Shown here: in pieces, positions 1-6,491 of the stretch | How the letters are laid out: each line of letters opens with the position of its first letter | Numbering within the stretch: the stretch's first letter is position 1 | From: Syntrophaceae bacterium UBA1062 | GTDB taxonomy: Bacteria; Desulfobacterota; Desulfomonilia; UBA1062 | Direction of reading: 5' to 3' | DNA: 9,566 nucleotides | Assembly: GCA_002316295.1 (NCBI GenBank) | Contig: DCDF01000169.1 | Location: 1-9,566, forward strand | Position numbers and translations under genes: made by a program | Notes under the pieces: model-generated | What the model was told of the DNA's origin: nothing | The model's database searches: none | What the model saw: only the letters and a program-made list of their open reading frames with translations

Positions 1-1207
1 TGACGGAAGAGGTGGCGAGCGGAAGCATGAAGAGCGGATCGAGAAGCGAGGTGGCGCGGCCCCGGTCGCGGCTCAGGAACAGAGCGGCGGGCAATGCGAT
101 GCACAGAGACATCACCAGGGCGACCGCCGCGTAGCCGACCGAATATCCGATGGCGCTGACTGGCGGTATGTAGAAGATCGACTGAGACGGGTTCTGAAAG
201 AGGGCCCGGTAATAGAGGAGCGACAGCCCTCCCTCCGTGGAGAGTGACCGGAAGGCGAGCGCGAGCAGGGGCGCCGCCAGCAGGACGAGCATGAATGAAA
301 CAGTGCCCCAGACGATGAGCCTGTCTTTGCCGGTCGCGATGTCCCGCTGAACGATGCGGCCGGCCTCCGGGGTGAGCTCGACCGAGGCCGCTCTCTGCAG
401 TCGGGTGTAGACCCACATGAAGGCGAACATGAAGCAGATCTGCAGAAGCGAGAGGGCGGCGGCCATGGGCAGGTTGAACAGGTGCACGGCCTGGCGGTAG
501 ATGGCCACCTCGATGGTGGAGTACCGGGGGCCGCCCAGAATGAGGATCACGCCGAAGCTGCTGAAGCAGAAGATGAACACCAGGAGAGAGGCGGCCATGA
601 TCCCGGGGCGCAGGACCGGGAAGGTGACCTTCCAGAAAGCCTGCCAGGGCGAGGCCCCGAGCACCTGGGCCGCGTGCGACAAGCCGGGATGGATCCGGGA
701 CCAGAAGCCTCCCACGATCCTCAAGACCACGGTGAAGTTATAGAACACGTGGGCCATGAGTATGAAGGCGAGGCTCTGTTCGAGCCGGATGGGGGGCGAG
801 GAGAATCCCCAGATGACCATGAGCCATTCGTTTGCCAGGCCCCTGTCGCCCAGAAGGGCGCTGAACGCGGCGGCCACCACCACGGACGGCAGCACGAAGG
901 GTATGGTCGTGCACGACTGGATCAGGCTCTTGCCCGGGAAGCGGTAGCGGGCGAAGACATATGCCGCGGGCAGCGCCAGGACCACGGTCAGGACCGTGGA
1001 AAGAGCCGCCTGCCAGGTCGTGAACCAGAGAATCCTGAGCGAGGAGCCCGTTGAGAACAGGGCGGTGATGTTGCCGGGATCCCACTGCCCTCCGGGCGCA
1101 AGACTCAGGGAGAATATCTCGAAGAGGGGATAGAAGTAGAATACCCCCAAAAATGCCAGGGGAAGGGCGACCAGAAGGATGGCTGCGCGGTTTCCTGGCG
1201 GTCTCAC
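1..1207 (-). CDS. thiP: Thiamine/TPP ABC transporter permease ThiP, C-terminus cut by window edge
   Basis: Inner-membrane permease of the thiamine ABC importer; it would form the channel for vitamin delivered by ThiB. The minus-strand frame starts at a GTG (1207-1205) that overlaps the thiB stop as GTGA, indicating translational coupling, and stays open for 402 codons to the window edge. Hydrophobic segments lie near residues 8-31, 58-86, 95-119, 145-168, 203-226 and 240-265, followed by a polar linker (about 270-295) and the start of a second set of membrane segments. An EAA-loop signature (roughly residues 178-201, with HAAQVLGAS and FPVLRPG) marks a binding-protein-dependent transport permease that contacts the ATPase. 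The two-half layout in a single chain is the ThiP/FbpB type, usually about 530 residues, so about a quarter is missing. The family alone cannot separate thiamine from iron permeases; thiB and the TPP riboswitch upstream make the thiamine assignment firm. Confidence 0.9.
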   Translation of the reverse strand, partial: MRPPGNRAAILLVALPLAFLGVFYFYPLFEIFSLSLAPGGQWDPGNITALFSTGSSLRILWFTTWQAALSTVLTVVLALPAAYVFARYRFPGKSLIQSCTTIPFVLPSVVVAAAFSALLGDRGLANEWLMVIWGFSSPPIRLEQSLAFILMAHVFYNFTVVLRIVGGFWSRIHPGLSHAAQVLGASPWQAFWKVTFPVLRPGIMAASLLVFIFCFSSFGVILILGGPRYSTIEVAIYRQAVHLFNLPMAAALSLLQICFMFAFMWVYTRLQRAASVELTPEAGRIVQRDIATGKDRLIVWGTVSFMLVLLAAPLLALAFRSLSTEGGLSLLYYRALFQNPSQSIFYIPPVSAIGYSVGYAAVALVMSLCIALPAALFLSRDRGRATSLLDPLFMLPLATSSV

Positions 1208-2262
1208 TGGAGCACGGTCTCTGTCCAGGCCCGTATCCAGGCGTCGCGCCTTTCTGCGATGACCTCCGGATCAAGGATCACCGGCCTGCTCGCGAGCCGG
1301 GCGTGCTCGGTGAACACCTCGGGCAGGCGGGCGTTTTTGTTGGCCGGGAACATGAACATCTTTAAGGGGATCTCCTGCTGAAAGGGCGTATCGAGCAGGA
1401 AATCGATCACCCTGCGCGCCAGCTCGGGCTGCCTGGCCCCTTTGAGGATACCCGCGAACTCGATCTGCCGAAACGCCGTGCCGCTGCCGGTCATCGCCGC
1501 GGTGGGAGCCGATTCCGGCGGCTGCTCCGCAAAGTACACCTCCGCGGCGGGACTGGCCGCGTAGCTCACCACCAGGGGGCGACCGCCTTTGGACGCCGCG
1601 CTGAACTTGCCCCAGTATGCATCCTCCCACCCGTCGGTTACAAGGACGCGATTTTTCCTCAGGGCCTGCCAGAACTCCACGAAGCCGTCCTCCCCGCAGG
1701 TTCCCACCGTGGCCAGCAGAAAGGCCAGCCCGGGAGAAGAGGTGGCGGGATTTTCCACCACCAGGAGCCCCGAATATTCAGGACGGACGAGGTCGTCCAG
1801 GCTCTCGGGCACGGGGAGTCCCTCCTGGCTGAACCACGCCCGGTCGTAATTCACGCACACGTCGCCGTAATCCACGGGCACAAGGCGGTGGGTCTTGTCC
1901 AGCACCAGGGATTCATCGATGCAGGAGAGCAAAGGGGAGCTGTAGGGGACGAAGATATTCGCCCTGAGCGCCCTGCTCATGAAGGTGTTGTCCACCCCGT
2001 AGAAGACATCGGCCAGGGGATGCTCCTTCGACAGGATGGCCTGGTTGAGCGCGGCACCCGCATCGCCTGATTTCAGAAAACGCAGGCGGACGCCCTGCTC
2101 CTTCTCGAACCCGTCGAGCACCTCCTTGCCGATGCTGAAGCTGTCGTGCGTCATCACCGTGACGACCGGCACCTCCAAAGCGGCATCGTTCTTCGTGCAG
2201 CCGGCCAGGAAACATCCAGCGGCCAGAATGACGAACAGCAGCGCGACCCTATGTTCCATCAT
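1204..2262 (-). CDS. thiB: Thiamine ABC transporter substrate-binding lipoprotein ThiB (TbpA)
   Basis: Captures thiamine or its phosphates outside the inner membrane and hands them to ThiP. The 352-residue product opens with a hydrophobic signal ending in the lipobox LAGC (Cys22), so it should be lipid-anchored, unlike the soluble E. coli protein. Family landmarks visible in order are VTVMTHDSF near residue 35, SGDAGAALNQ near 65, ADVFYGVDNT near 84, PVDYGDVCVNYD near 128, VVENPATSSPGLAFL near 168 and GWEDAYWGKF near 211. These match the ThiB branch of the iron/thiamine-binding superfamily. There are two adjacent ATG codons (2262 and 2259); the purine tract GAGGGG lies 3 nt from the first and 6 nt from the second, so the second may be used. 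It is the first gene after a TPP riboswitch and overlaps thiP by 4 nt. Confidence 0.92.
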   Translation of the reverse strand: MMEHRVALLFVILAAGCFLAGCTKNDAALEVPVVTVMTHDSFSIGKEVLDGFEKEQGVRLRFLKSGDAGAALNQAILSKEHPLADVFYGVDNTFMSRALRANIFVPYSSPLLSCIDESLVLDKTHRLVPVDYGDVCVNYDRAWFSQEGLPVPESLDDLVRPEYSGLLVVENPATSSPGLAFLLATVGTCGEDGFVEFWQALRKNRVLVTDGWEDAYWGKFSAASKGGRPLVVSYAASPAAEVYFAEQPPESAPTAAMTGSGTAFRQIEFAGILKGARQPELARRVIDFLLDTPFQQEIPLKMFMFPANKNARLPEVFTEHARLASRPVILDPEVIAERRDAWIRAWTETVLQ

Positions 2263-2412
2263 CCACCCCTCGTATTTCTATCAATGGCATGAATCTCAAT
2301 GGCAAGCCTTCGACCCAATTCCACCGCACGCTTTCAGGGGAATGTGCCCCTCCTTCTCTGTCCTCCGTTCTTAAGAAGCGGACTATAGAAGGAGAATTCA
2401 AGAAAGCAAAAC

Positions 2413-2446
2413 GAAAAAGGCCATCCCCCGATGGAGGACGGCCTTG
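2413..2446 (-). terminator. Intrinsic terminator of the TPP riboswitch expression platform
   Basis: Read leftwards, the arm AAGGCCGTCC (2445-2436) pairs with GGATGGCCTT (2426-2417) through ten base pairs including one G-U, with a 9-nt loop, followed directly by a run of five T and further T-rich sequence. It sits 11 nt after the aptamer and about 150 nt before the thiB start, the position expected for a transcription-attenuation platform rather than a gene-end terminator. Confidence 0.88.
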
Positions 2447-2457
2447 CTTGCCCACGA

Positions 2458-2574
2458 GCCTTCATCCCTCCGCCGGCATTATCCGGTTCAGGTTCTACGG
2501 GCAGGCCCACAGCTCCGTACGTCCAGAGATCAAGGACCCCTCTCAGCCCGGTTTTTCCGAGCTCCCGTCAAGGC
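2458..2574 (-). promoter_or_regulatory. TPP riboswitch (THI element) controlling thiBP
   Basis: On the minus strand this leader carries the hallmark conserved segments of the thiamine pyrophosphate aptamer: CTGAGA followed by GGGG (2546-2537) in the pyrimidine-sensing arm, and AACCTGAACCGGATAATGCC plus GGCGGAGGGA (about 2486-2465) in the other arm. A closing helix P1 can be drawn between GCCTT (2574-2570) and AAGGC (2462-2458). The variable P3 region lies between the two arms. It lies between a sigma70-like promoter and the thiB gene, so thiamine import is expected to shut off when intracellular TPP is high. The terminator just downstream implies transcriptional control. Confidence 0.95.
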
Positions 2575-2601
2575 GTCAGCCATAAGCTTCTGCTAAAAAA
2601 C

Positions 2602-2629
2602 CTTAGATCCCAAGCGCCTGCCCTGTCAA
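2602..2629 (-). promoter_or_regulatory. Predicted sigma70-type promoter for the riboswitch-thiBP transcript
   Basis: On the minus strand a perfect -35 TTGACA (2629-2624) is followed after 16 bp by TCTAAG (2607-2602), matching four of six -10 positions. Transcription would start near 2595, about 20 nt before aptamer helix P1, a sensible position for a riboswitch leader. The weak -10 limits confidence. Confidence 0.6.
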
Positions 2630-2696
2630 GAGGTTTCCCCGTGCCGTTTCCGGGAGCGATAGAGGCGGGCACGAGGAAAAGATGTACGAATTCCAA

Positions 2697-2726
2697 TTGA
2701 ATACAGGGGAGAAAAGTATGTATAAT
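2697..2726 (+). promoter_or_regulatory. Predicted sigma70-type promoter for the satP-like gene
   Basis: TTGAAT (2697-2702), an 18-bp spacer and a perfect TATAAT (2721-2726) precede the gene. The start site would be near 2733, giving a leader of only about 24 nt that contains the AGGAGGG ribosome-binding site. It diverges from the thiamine operon promoter, with about 70 bp between the two -35 boxes. Confidence 0.7.
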
Positions 2727-2756
2727 CCAGCAAAACATCTCTAGGAGGGCTACATC

Positions 2757-3314
2757 ATGTCTGACAATCTTGCAAACCCGGCACCATTGGGACTCATGGG
2801 CTTCGGTATGACCACGGTTCTTCTGAACCTTCACAACGCCGGCATCTTCGAGCTCAATGCAGGCATCCTGGCCATGGGCATCTTTTACGGCGGCCTGGCG
2901 CAGGTCATTGCCGGCACCATGGAGTTCAAGAAGGCCAACACCTTCGGGACCACGGCGTTCACCTCGTACGGGCTGTTCTGGCTGAGCCTGGCCTTTCTCA
3001 TCTACTTCAACGGCAAGTTCGGCATAGCCGGCAACTCGATGATGTTCATGGCGTGGTATTTTTTCATGTGGGGGCTCTTTACCTTCTTCATGTGGGTCGC
3101 CACCTGGAAGGGTGCCCGAGCACTGCAGGTTGTCTTTCTGACGCTGACCATCCTCTTCTGGATGCTCGCCGCACGCGATGCGTTCGACTGGACCGGCACC
3201 TGGGCCGTGCTCACCGGCTATGAGGGAATCTTCTGCGGGGCATCGGCCATTTATTTCGCCATGGCGCAGGTCATCAACGAGTACCACGGAAAGGTCGTCA
3301 TGCCTGTGGGTTAG
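2757..3314 (+). CDS. satP: Acetate/succinate transporter, GPR1/FUN34/YaaH (SatP) family
   Basis: Polytopic inner-membrane carrier for small carboxylates; characterised bacterial relatives move acetate and succinate. The 185-residue product is the usual length (E. coli SatP is 188) and starts with the family signature NPAPLGL at residues 7-13 followed by GFGMTT. Further family-like segments are MEFKKANTFGTTAFTSYGLFW (interrupted here: MEFKKANTFG then TTAFTSYGLFW) around residues 56-77 and a C-terminal membrane segment with GYEGIFCGASAIYFAMAQ. About six hydrophobic segments are visible. The ATG is set by AGGAGGG seven nt upstream. It has its own promoter and terminator, so it is a single-gene unit. 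In this setting it could import acetate as carbon source or export acetate made by beta-oxidation; direction and substrate cannot be read from sequence. Confidence 0.92.
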   Translation: MSDNLANPAPLGLMGFGMTTVLLNLHNAGIFELNAGILAMGIFYGGLAQVIAGTMEFKKANTFGTTAFTSYGLFWLSLAFLIYFNGKFGIAGNSMMFMAWYFFMWGLFTFFMWVATWKGARALQVVFLTLTILFWMLAARDAFDWTGTWAVLTGYEGIFCGASAIYFAMAQVINEYHGKVVMPVG

Positions 3315-3336
3315 GAATCGGCGGCTCAAAGATGGT

Positions 3337-3371
3337 GATGCCCCCTTGAAAGCCCGGCCTGAGGGGGCATC
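3337..3371 (+). other. Strong hairpin in the satP 3' region
   Basis: GATGCCCCCT (3337-3346) pairs perfectly with AGGGGGCATC (3362-3371) across a 15-nt loop. No T-run follows, so it is not a standard intrinsic terminator by itself. It lies 22 nt after the satP stop and just before a bidirectional terminator, where it could protect the mRNA 3' end or assist termination. Confidence 0.55.
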
Positions 3372-3380
3372 TCACCGGAG

Positions 3381-3420
3381 AAAAAAATGCCGGAGGCGAG
3401 CGGCCCCCGGCATTTTATTT
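3381..3420. terminator. Bidirectional intrinsic terminator between convergent genes
   Basis: AAAATGCCGG (3384-3393) pairs with CCGGCATTTT (3407-3416) across a 13-nt loop. The plus strand reads TTTTATTT after the stem, and the minus strand reads seven T because of the A-run at 3381-3387. It therefore can end both the satP transcript and the facing minus-strand lipoprotein transcript, and it marks an operon boundary. Confidence 0.88.
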
Positions 3421-3444
3421 GTAGCCGGCCCGGCAAACCGGAGG

Positions 3445-3804
3445 TCAGTTGCCTGCAGCGTCCGGTGTTTCTGCGTCTGAAGCCTGCGCAGCGGGTGCCT
3501 CGTCAGCCGGTGTTTCTGCGTCTGAAGCCTGTGCAGCGGGTGCCTCGTCAGCCGTCGCCCCTGCATCGGAAGCAGCCGCATCCGCATCCCCGGCCTCATC
3601 GGCTTCAGGAAGCTCCTCCCCGACGGCGGGGGCGTCGGCGGTATCTTCAGGCTGATCCATCACTTCCACCGCCGGTTCCTCCACTGACGCCTCATCGGCC
3701 TTGCTGCAGGCGCTTAACGAAAGGCAGAGTGCCATGCAGGCGATGAGCGCCATGATGCCCATACCAGTGAAACTACTACATGTCCTTTTGATAACCTTTT
3801 TCAT
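3445..3804 (-). CDS. Small acidic Ala-rich lipoprotein with 15-residue tandem repeat
   Basis: Not recognised as a named family. The 119-residue product has a basic N-terminus, a hydrophobic stretch and a lipobox LSAC with Cys33, so it is predicted to be a lipoprotein. After Lys35 the remaining roughly 84 residues contain no Lys, Arg or aromatic residue, about 26 Asp/Glu, and mostly Ala, Pro, Ser and Thr, so the mature part should be disordered and strongly negative. Two identical 15-residue units (ADEAPAAQASDAETP) stand near the C-terminus. The start is chosen at ATG 3804, with AGAGGGTGG just upstream; a start 14 codons further upstream would overlap the preceding FAS1 gene and lacks a good site. 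It follows that gene by 34 nt with no terminator between, so co-transcription is likely, and it ends at a bidirectional terminator. Confidence 0.72.
   Translation of the reverse strand: MKKVIKRTCSSFTGMGIMALIACMALCLSLSACSKADEASVEEPAVEVMDQPEDTADAPAVGEELPEADEAGDADAAASDAGATADEAPAAQASDAETPADEAPAAQASDAETPDAAGN
3462..3551. repeat. 45-bp tandem direct repeat, two copies, in frame inside the acidic lipoprotein gene
   Basis: Copies at 3462-3506 and 3507-3551 differ at one position (c at 3487, t at 3532), a synonymous Ala codon change. The near identity at DNA level, not only at protein level, points to a recent in-frame duplication by slippage or recombination. Confidence 0.93.
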
Positions 3805-3838
3805 ATGCCACCCTCTTTTAAAAGTTTTTTGGTCAGGT

Positions 3839-4354
3839 TCAGTCATTGTTGAGTATCACCTGATCTATGATGTGGATTACCCCGTTTCCGCACCTTATAT
3901 CCGGCTTCACGATCCGCGCGCCCCGCACGTAGACGGCGCCGTTCTTCCGGACGAGGTTCAGAACCTCGTCGTTTAAGGCAGTGATGCTGGAGTCGTGCAA
4001 CACCTCGGAGCACAGGACCAGATCGGGTGCCACGTGACAGGCGAGCAGGCCTTCCAGGGCATCGCGATTGTCCAGGCTAAACAGCATCTCGATCGATTCG
4101 GCTGGCAGGTTCAGAAAAGCCTCTTCGTTCGGAGCGAAGATCGTGAACGGGCCCCTTTCGCTGAGAATATCGCTGATCATGCATTGATGGACTGCCCAGG
4201 CGAACGTGCTCAACTCGCCTATACCATCGAGGGCTTCAACCAGATCCTTTGCCCCAAAATCATCAGCGCGGGGGCACGGGCTTAACGCGAACAGCGCACT
4301 GGCGGTCGCCATGCCGATAAGACAGCACCGAACGAGCCCGATTTGCCTTTTCAT
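3839..4354 (-). CDS. Secreted fasciclin (FAS1) domain protein
   Basis: Exported protein with one FAS1 (beta-Ig-H3/fasciclin) fold, a domain family tied to adhesion and surface interactions; the bacterial role here is unknown. The 171-residue product has a Lys/Arg N-terminus and a hydrophobic export signal to about residue 25-30. Residues 36-170 are the FAS1 domain: the H1 motif FTIFAPNEEAF (70-80), then LEGLLACHV (about 100-108) and the H2 motif NGVIHIIDQVIL (157-168). These make a single, complete domain. ATG 4354 is preferred because GGGGGAAGAG lies upstream at good spacing; an ATG ten codons earlier has no such site. It follows the Pal-like gene by 119 nt without an evident terminator and precedes the acidic lipoprotein by 34 nt. 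Extra Cys residues (including 107, 115 and 155) could form a disulfide. Confidence 0.87.
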   Translation of the reverse strand: MKRQIGLVRCCLIGMATASALFALSPCPRADDFGAKDLVEALDGIGELSTFAWAVHQCMISDILSERGPFTIFAPNEEAFLNLPAESIEMLFSLDNRDALEGLLACHVAPDLVLCSEVLHDSSITALNDEVLNLVRKNGAVYVRGARIVKPDIRCGNGVIHIIDQVILNND

Positions 4355-4473
4355 CTGAGTTTCTCTTCCCCCATGTTCGTACATTGGATTGCCCGGGGCG
4401 AAGAAGTGTCTTCCGGCCGTCGTTTTCCTGCTGCGAAAGGTCTGTGCCCCGGTGATGAGGACGATTCGATTCC

Positions 4474-4995
4474 CTAGCGGCTGAAGATGAACTGGTCTCT
4501 CCTGTTCTTGGACCAGGCCTCTTCCGTCTTGCCGGGGTCTTCGGGCTTTTCCTCCCCGTAACTGATGGTGCCGATCCTGGCTGCATCGATTCCCATGGTT
4601 ACGAGAAAATCCCTGGCCGCACAGGCCCGGCGCTCGCCCAGAGCGAGATTGTACTCGCTGGTCCCCCGTTCGTCGCAGTGGCCCTCGATATCGAGCCGCA
4701 GCTCGCCATGCTCCTTCAGATAGGCGGCGATTTCGGTGAGGATCTGCCGCCCATCAGGGCTCAGATCGTGCCTGTCGAACTCGAAGTAGATTTTTCTGGA
4801 GTCAAAAGGCGTCACCACGGTTCCAGACGGCGCCTGTGCTTCGCCGGCGGGCATGTTCATCGTCTCCTGTCCAACAGATCCATCCAAAGCACCGGTTTCA
4901 TCCGCGACGCCCATCATTTTTCTCGTGCACCCAGCCGAGAAAATCAGCAGCACCAGTGCGAACCATACCATTCCCCTTGTCACGATCTCCCTCAT
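4474..4995 (-). CDS. pal: Peptidoglycan-associated lipoprotein (Pal/OmpA-C family)
   Basis: Outer-membrane lipoprotein expected to bind the peptidoglycan peptide through its OmpA-like domain and so tether the envelope. From the ATG at 4995 the product has 173 residues: a signal with lipobox SAGC (lipid Cys23), a Pro/Gly/Thr-rich spacer of about 40 residues, then the OmpA-C domain with IYFEFDRHDLSPDG, the central IEGHCDERGTSEYN followed by LGERRA, and YGEEKPEDPG with a terminal NRRDQF. The length and motifs match Pal. The ATG three codons further upstream (5004) has its purine tract directly abutting it, whereas ATG 4995 has GGGGG and GGAG at workable spacing. No tolB, tolA or ybgF lies nearby, so it may be a Pal paralogue rather than the Tol partner. 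It heads a likely pal-FAS1-lipoprotein cluster. Confidence 0.88.
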   Translation of the reverse strand: MREIVTRGMVWFALVLLIFSAGCTRKMMGVADETGALDGSVGQETMNMPAGEAQAPSGTVVTPFDSRKIYFEFDRHDLSPDGRQILTEIAAYLKEHGELRLDIEGHCDERGTSEYNLALGERRACAARDFLVTMGIDAARIGTISYGEEKPEDPGKTEEAWSKNRRDQFIFSR

Positions 4996-5004
4996 ACGCT
5001 CCAT

Positions 5005-5383
5005 CCCCCTGTTTTATCTAATTAATTAATTTTCACGTGAGACCTATTTTATTCATAATCTACAGCAAAACACAAAGAGGGATTTTCATCGTTCCAGTCA
5101 GCTTTCGCCCGTGCTGGGATATGCTGATGAGGTTCATGGATCTAGCGCATGCTTTCTCATTCTTTGATTATCTTTCTGCATATTTCGAAATCAAGGGGAG
5201 GGGAATATGTTTTCTGCCGCCCGATAACTCCCTAATTTTCTATCTCGTTGCCGGTATGCTGGTTTTCTCGCGGCAGGCATCCACAAGGGTTGTTGGGTGC
5301 GACTGTTCCGGATATACCGGAATTATCCGTGATGAGAGGCATTTCATGGGAGGTATGCCACGGTCTGACGGGGCCGGCGGAGA
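5005..5383. other. AT-rich intergenic region between pal and the HD-GYP gene
   Basis: This 379-bp stretch separates two minus-strand genes. Its left end holds the presumed pal promoter and an AATTAATTAATT tract (about 5020-5031 on the plus strand). At 5306-5322 lies a 17-bp dyad, TTCCGG-N5-CCGGAA. A plus-strand open frame starts at 5037 and enters the HD-GYP gene antisense, but it shows no recognisable protein features and I do not call it. No clear terminator for the HD-GYP transcript was found. Confidence 0.5.
5046..5075 (-). promoter_or_regulatory. Possible promoter for the pal-FAS1-lipoprotein cluster
   Basis: On the minus strand TTGTGT (5075-5070), an 18-bp spacer and TAAAAT (5051-5046) lie about 40 nt before the pal start, followed by an AT-rich leader. 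The -35 matches only three of six consensus positions, so this is tentative. Confidence 0.35.
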
Positions 5384-6322
5384 TCAACCGGAGCCAAGCA
5401 TCTCCACAAAGGCCCTGAAGAGCCGGCTGTCGAAAGACCCCGCCATGTCCTGCTGCATGACGGTCAGCGCTTCGAACGGTGTCAGGGGACCGCTCGACGG
5501 CGTCGAGGAGGTGAGAGTCTCGAAGGTGTCGGCTATTGCGCAGATCCTTGCATACAGGGGAATATCCTCACGGGTTTTCCCGAAGGGATATCCCTTGCCG
5601 TTGCACCATTCATGGTGGAACAGCACAACGGATGCCGCCTGGCTGGTGAGATAGTTTGCATTCATGAGCCTGTCGTGCCCCCATACGGGGTGCTTCATGA
5701 CGACCTGATGCTCCATGTCGTTCAAGGGCTCTCGCTTCTCCAGGATCTTGCGGGGCACCCTGGTCAAACCGATGTCATGGAGAAACAGGGCTGTGCTCAG
5801 GGCTTGAAGGTTGTGGTCTCCGCTCCTGTCGCCGAAGAGCTGTACGGCCAGGGAGGTGCCGTATATCCCCACCTTCACCGAGTGGTGATAGGTGAAATGG
5901 TCGTGACCCGTAACCTTGACGAGCTCGCTCATGACCCGCTTGTCCGAAAGAATGAGCTTGACCACGAATTCCGAAGTCTTCTCGATATCTTTGAGGGTCT
6001 TGTGGTTGAGCCCCTGGAAAACCTGCCTGATGGATTTCATGGAGCTCGCATAGATGATATTCGCCTTTACCTCGGGCTCCAGGTGCGAATCGGTGAGAAG
6101 GTCGGTGAGAAGCGATTTCAGGAACGCCTCTGCGCTTTCGTTGTCCGACGAGCGGATGTAGAGGGTAGCCTTGCTCCTGGAAAAGATCCGGCAGTGCTCT
6201 CGGGTGATCAGCGCGCCCCTGGCGGCAAAGAGCCGGTAGTCGTTCCTGATCTTCACGTAGAGGTCCACCGGGCAGTTTCGCCCCTCGCGGACAATGGGAT
6301 AGGGCATTTCTTTATAGAGCAT
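5384..6322 (-). CDS. HD-GYP domain protein, likely cyclic-di-GMP phosphodiesterase
   Basis: Metal-dependent hydrolase family that degrades cyclic-di-GMP, a second messenger for biofilm and motility. The 312-residue product has an N-terminal module (about 1-65: VDLYVKIRNDYRLF, then RGALIT and LYIRSSD) like that of other stand-alone HD-GYP proteins, a linker helix region, and an HD-GYP domain from about 125 to 310. Expected landmarks are present: HHSVKVG (His146, His147), LHDIG (His182, Asp183), KHPVWG (His211), HHEWCNGKGYP (246-256) and ADTFETLTS (Asp275). In the GYP motif the usual Asp of HHExxDGxGYP is Asn251, a change also seen in family members. There is no receiver, PAS or membrane segment, so it is a cytoplasmic protein without an obvious sensor. 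The ATG has only a weak upstream purine stretch. It is separated from the gene before it by 169 bp, so probably has its own promoter. Confidence 0.88.
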   Translation of the reverse strand: MLYKEMPYPIVREGRNCPVDLYVKIRNDYRLFAARGALITREHCRIFSRSKATLYIRSSDNESAEAFLKSLLTDLLTDSHLEPEVKANIIYASSMKSIRQVFQGLNHKTLKDIEKTSEFVVKLILSDKRVMSELVKVTGHDHFTYHHSVKVGIYGTSLAVQLFGDRSGDHNLQALSTALFLHDIGLTRVPRKILEKREPLNDMEHQVVMKHPVWGHDRLMNANYLTSQAASVVLFHHEWCNGKGYPFGKTREDIPLYARICAIADTFETLTSSTPSSGPLTPFEALTVMQQDMAGSFDSRLFRAFVEMLGSG

Positions 6323-6491
6323 CAGGTAAACTCTCTGCGCGACGTCGACGGATTTTTCTGATTACTTTCGGGCCTGAACATAAGCGGCTGCTGCGGAAGC
6401 CCTCCTCTCTCCCCGAATATATAACCCTTTTTATCGTCACGCGCCGCGAAAGCATAACACCGGATCCGCCGTGTTTTCACGAGCGAGTTTT

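Noticed and set aside
738..1274. 178-codon minus-strand open frame
   Set aside because: It is out of frame with thiP, whose true frame (from GTG 1207) shows clear permease motifs and runs through the whole region.
2249..2455. Short minus-strand open frame between the riboswitch and thiB
   Set aside because: It begins inside the riboswitch terminator with a GTG and shows no ribosome-binding site or protein features; the stretch 2263-2412 looks like plain leader, with only a 9-bp direct repeat (TCAATGGCA at 2281 and 2296).
2568..3329. 253-codon minus-strand open frame across satP
   Set aside because: It is the antisense shadow of the satP-like gene and also crosses the TPP aptamer end and both divergent promoters.
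4385..4473. Inverted repeat CCGGGGC / GCCCCGG between the Pal and FAS1 genes as a terminator
   Set aside because: The arms are about 50 nt apart and no T-run follows, so it is not supported as a terminator.
5037..5654. 205-codon plus-strand open frame starting in the intergenic region
   Set aside because: Its second half is antisense to the well-supported HD-GYP gene, the first half has no ribosome-binding site, family motif or protein-like pattern, and it lies in an AT-rich intergenic stretch.
6445..6485. Hairpin AACAC...GTGTT after the pseudouridine synthase gene
   Set aside because: Only a 5-bp outer stem with an awkward inner part and no T-run on the minus strand; too weak to call a terminator.
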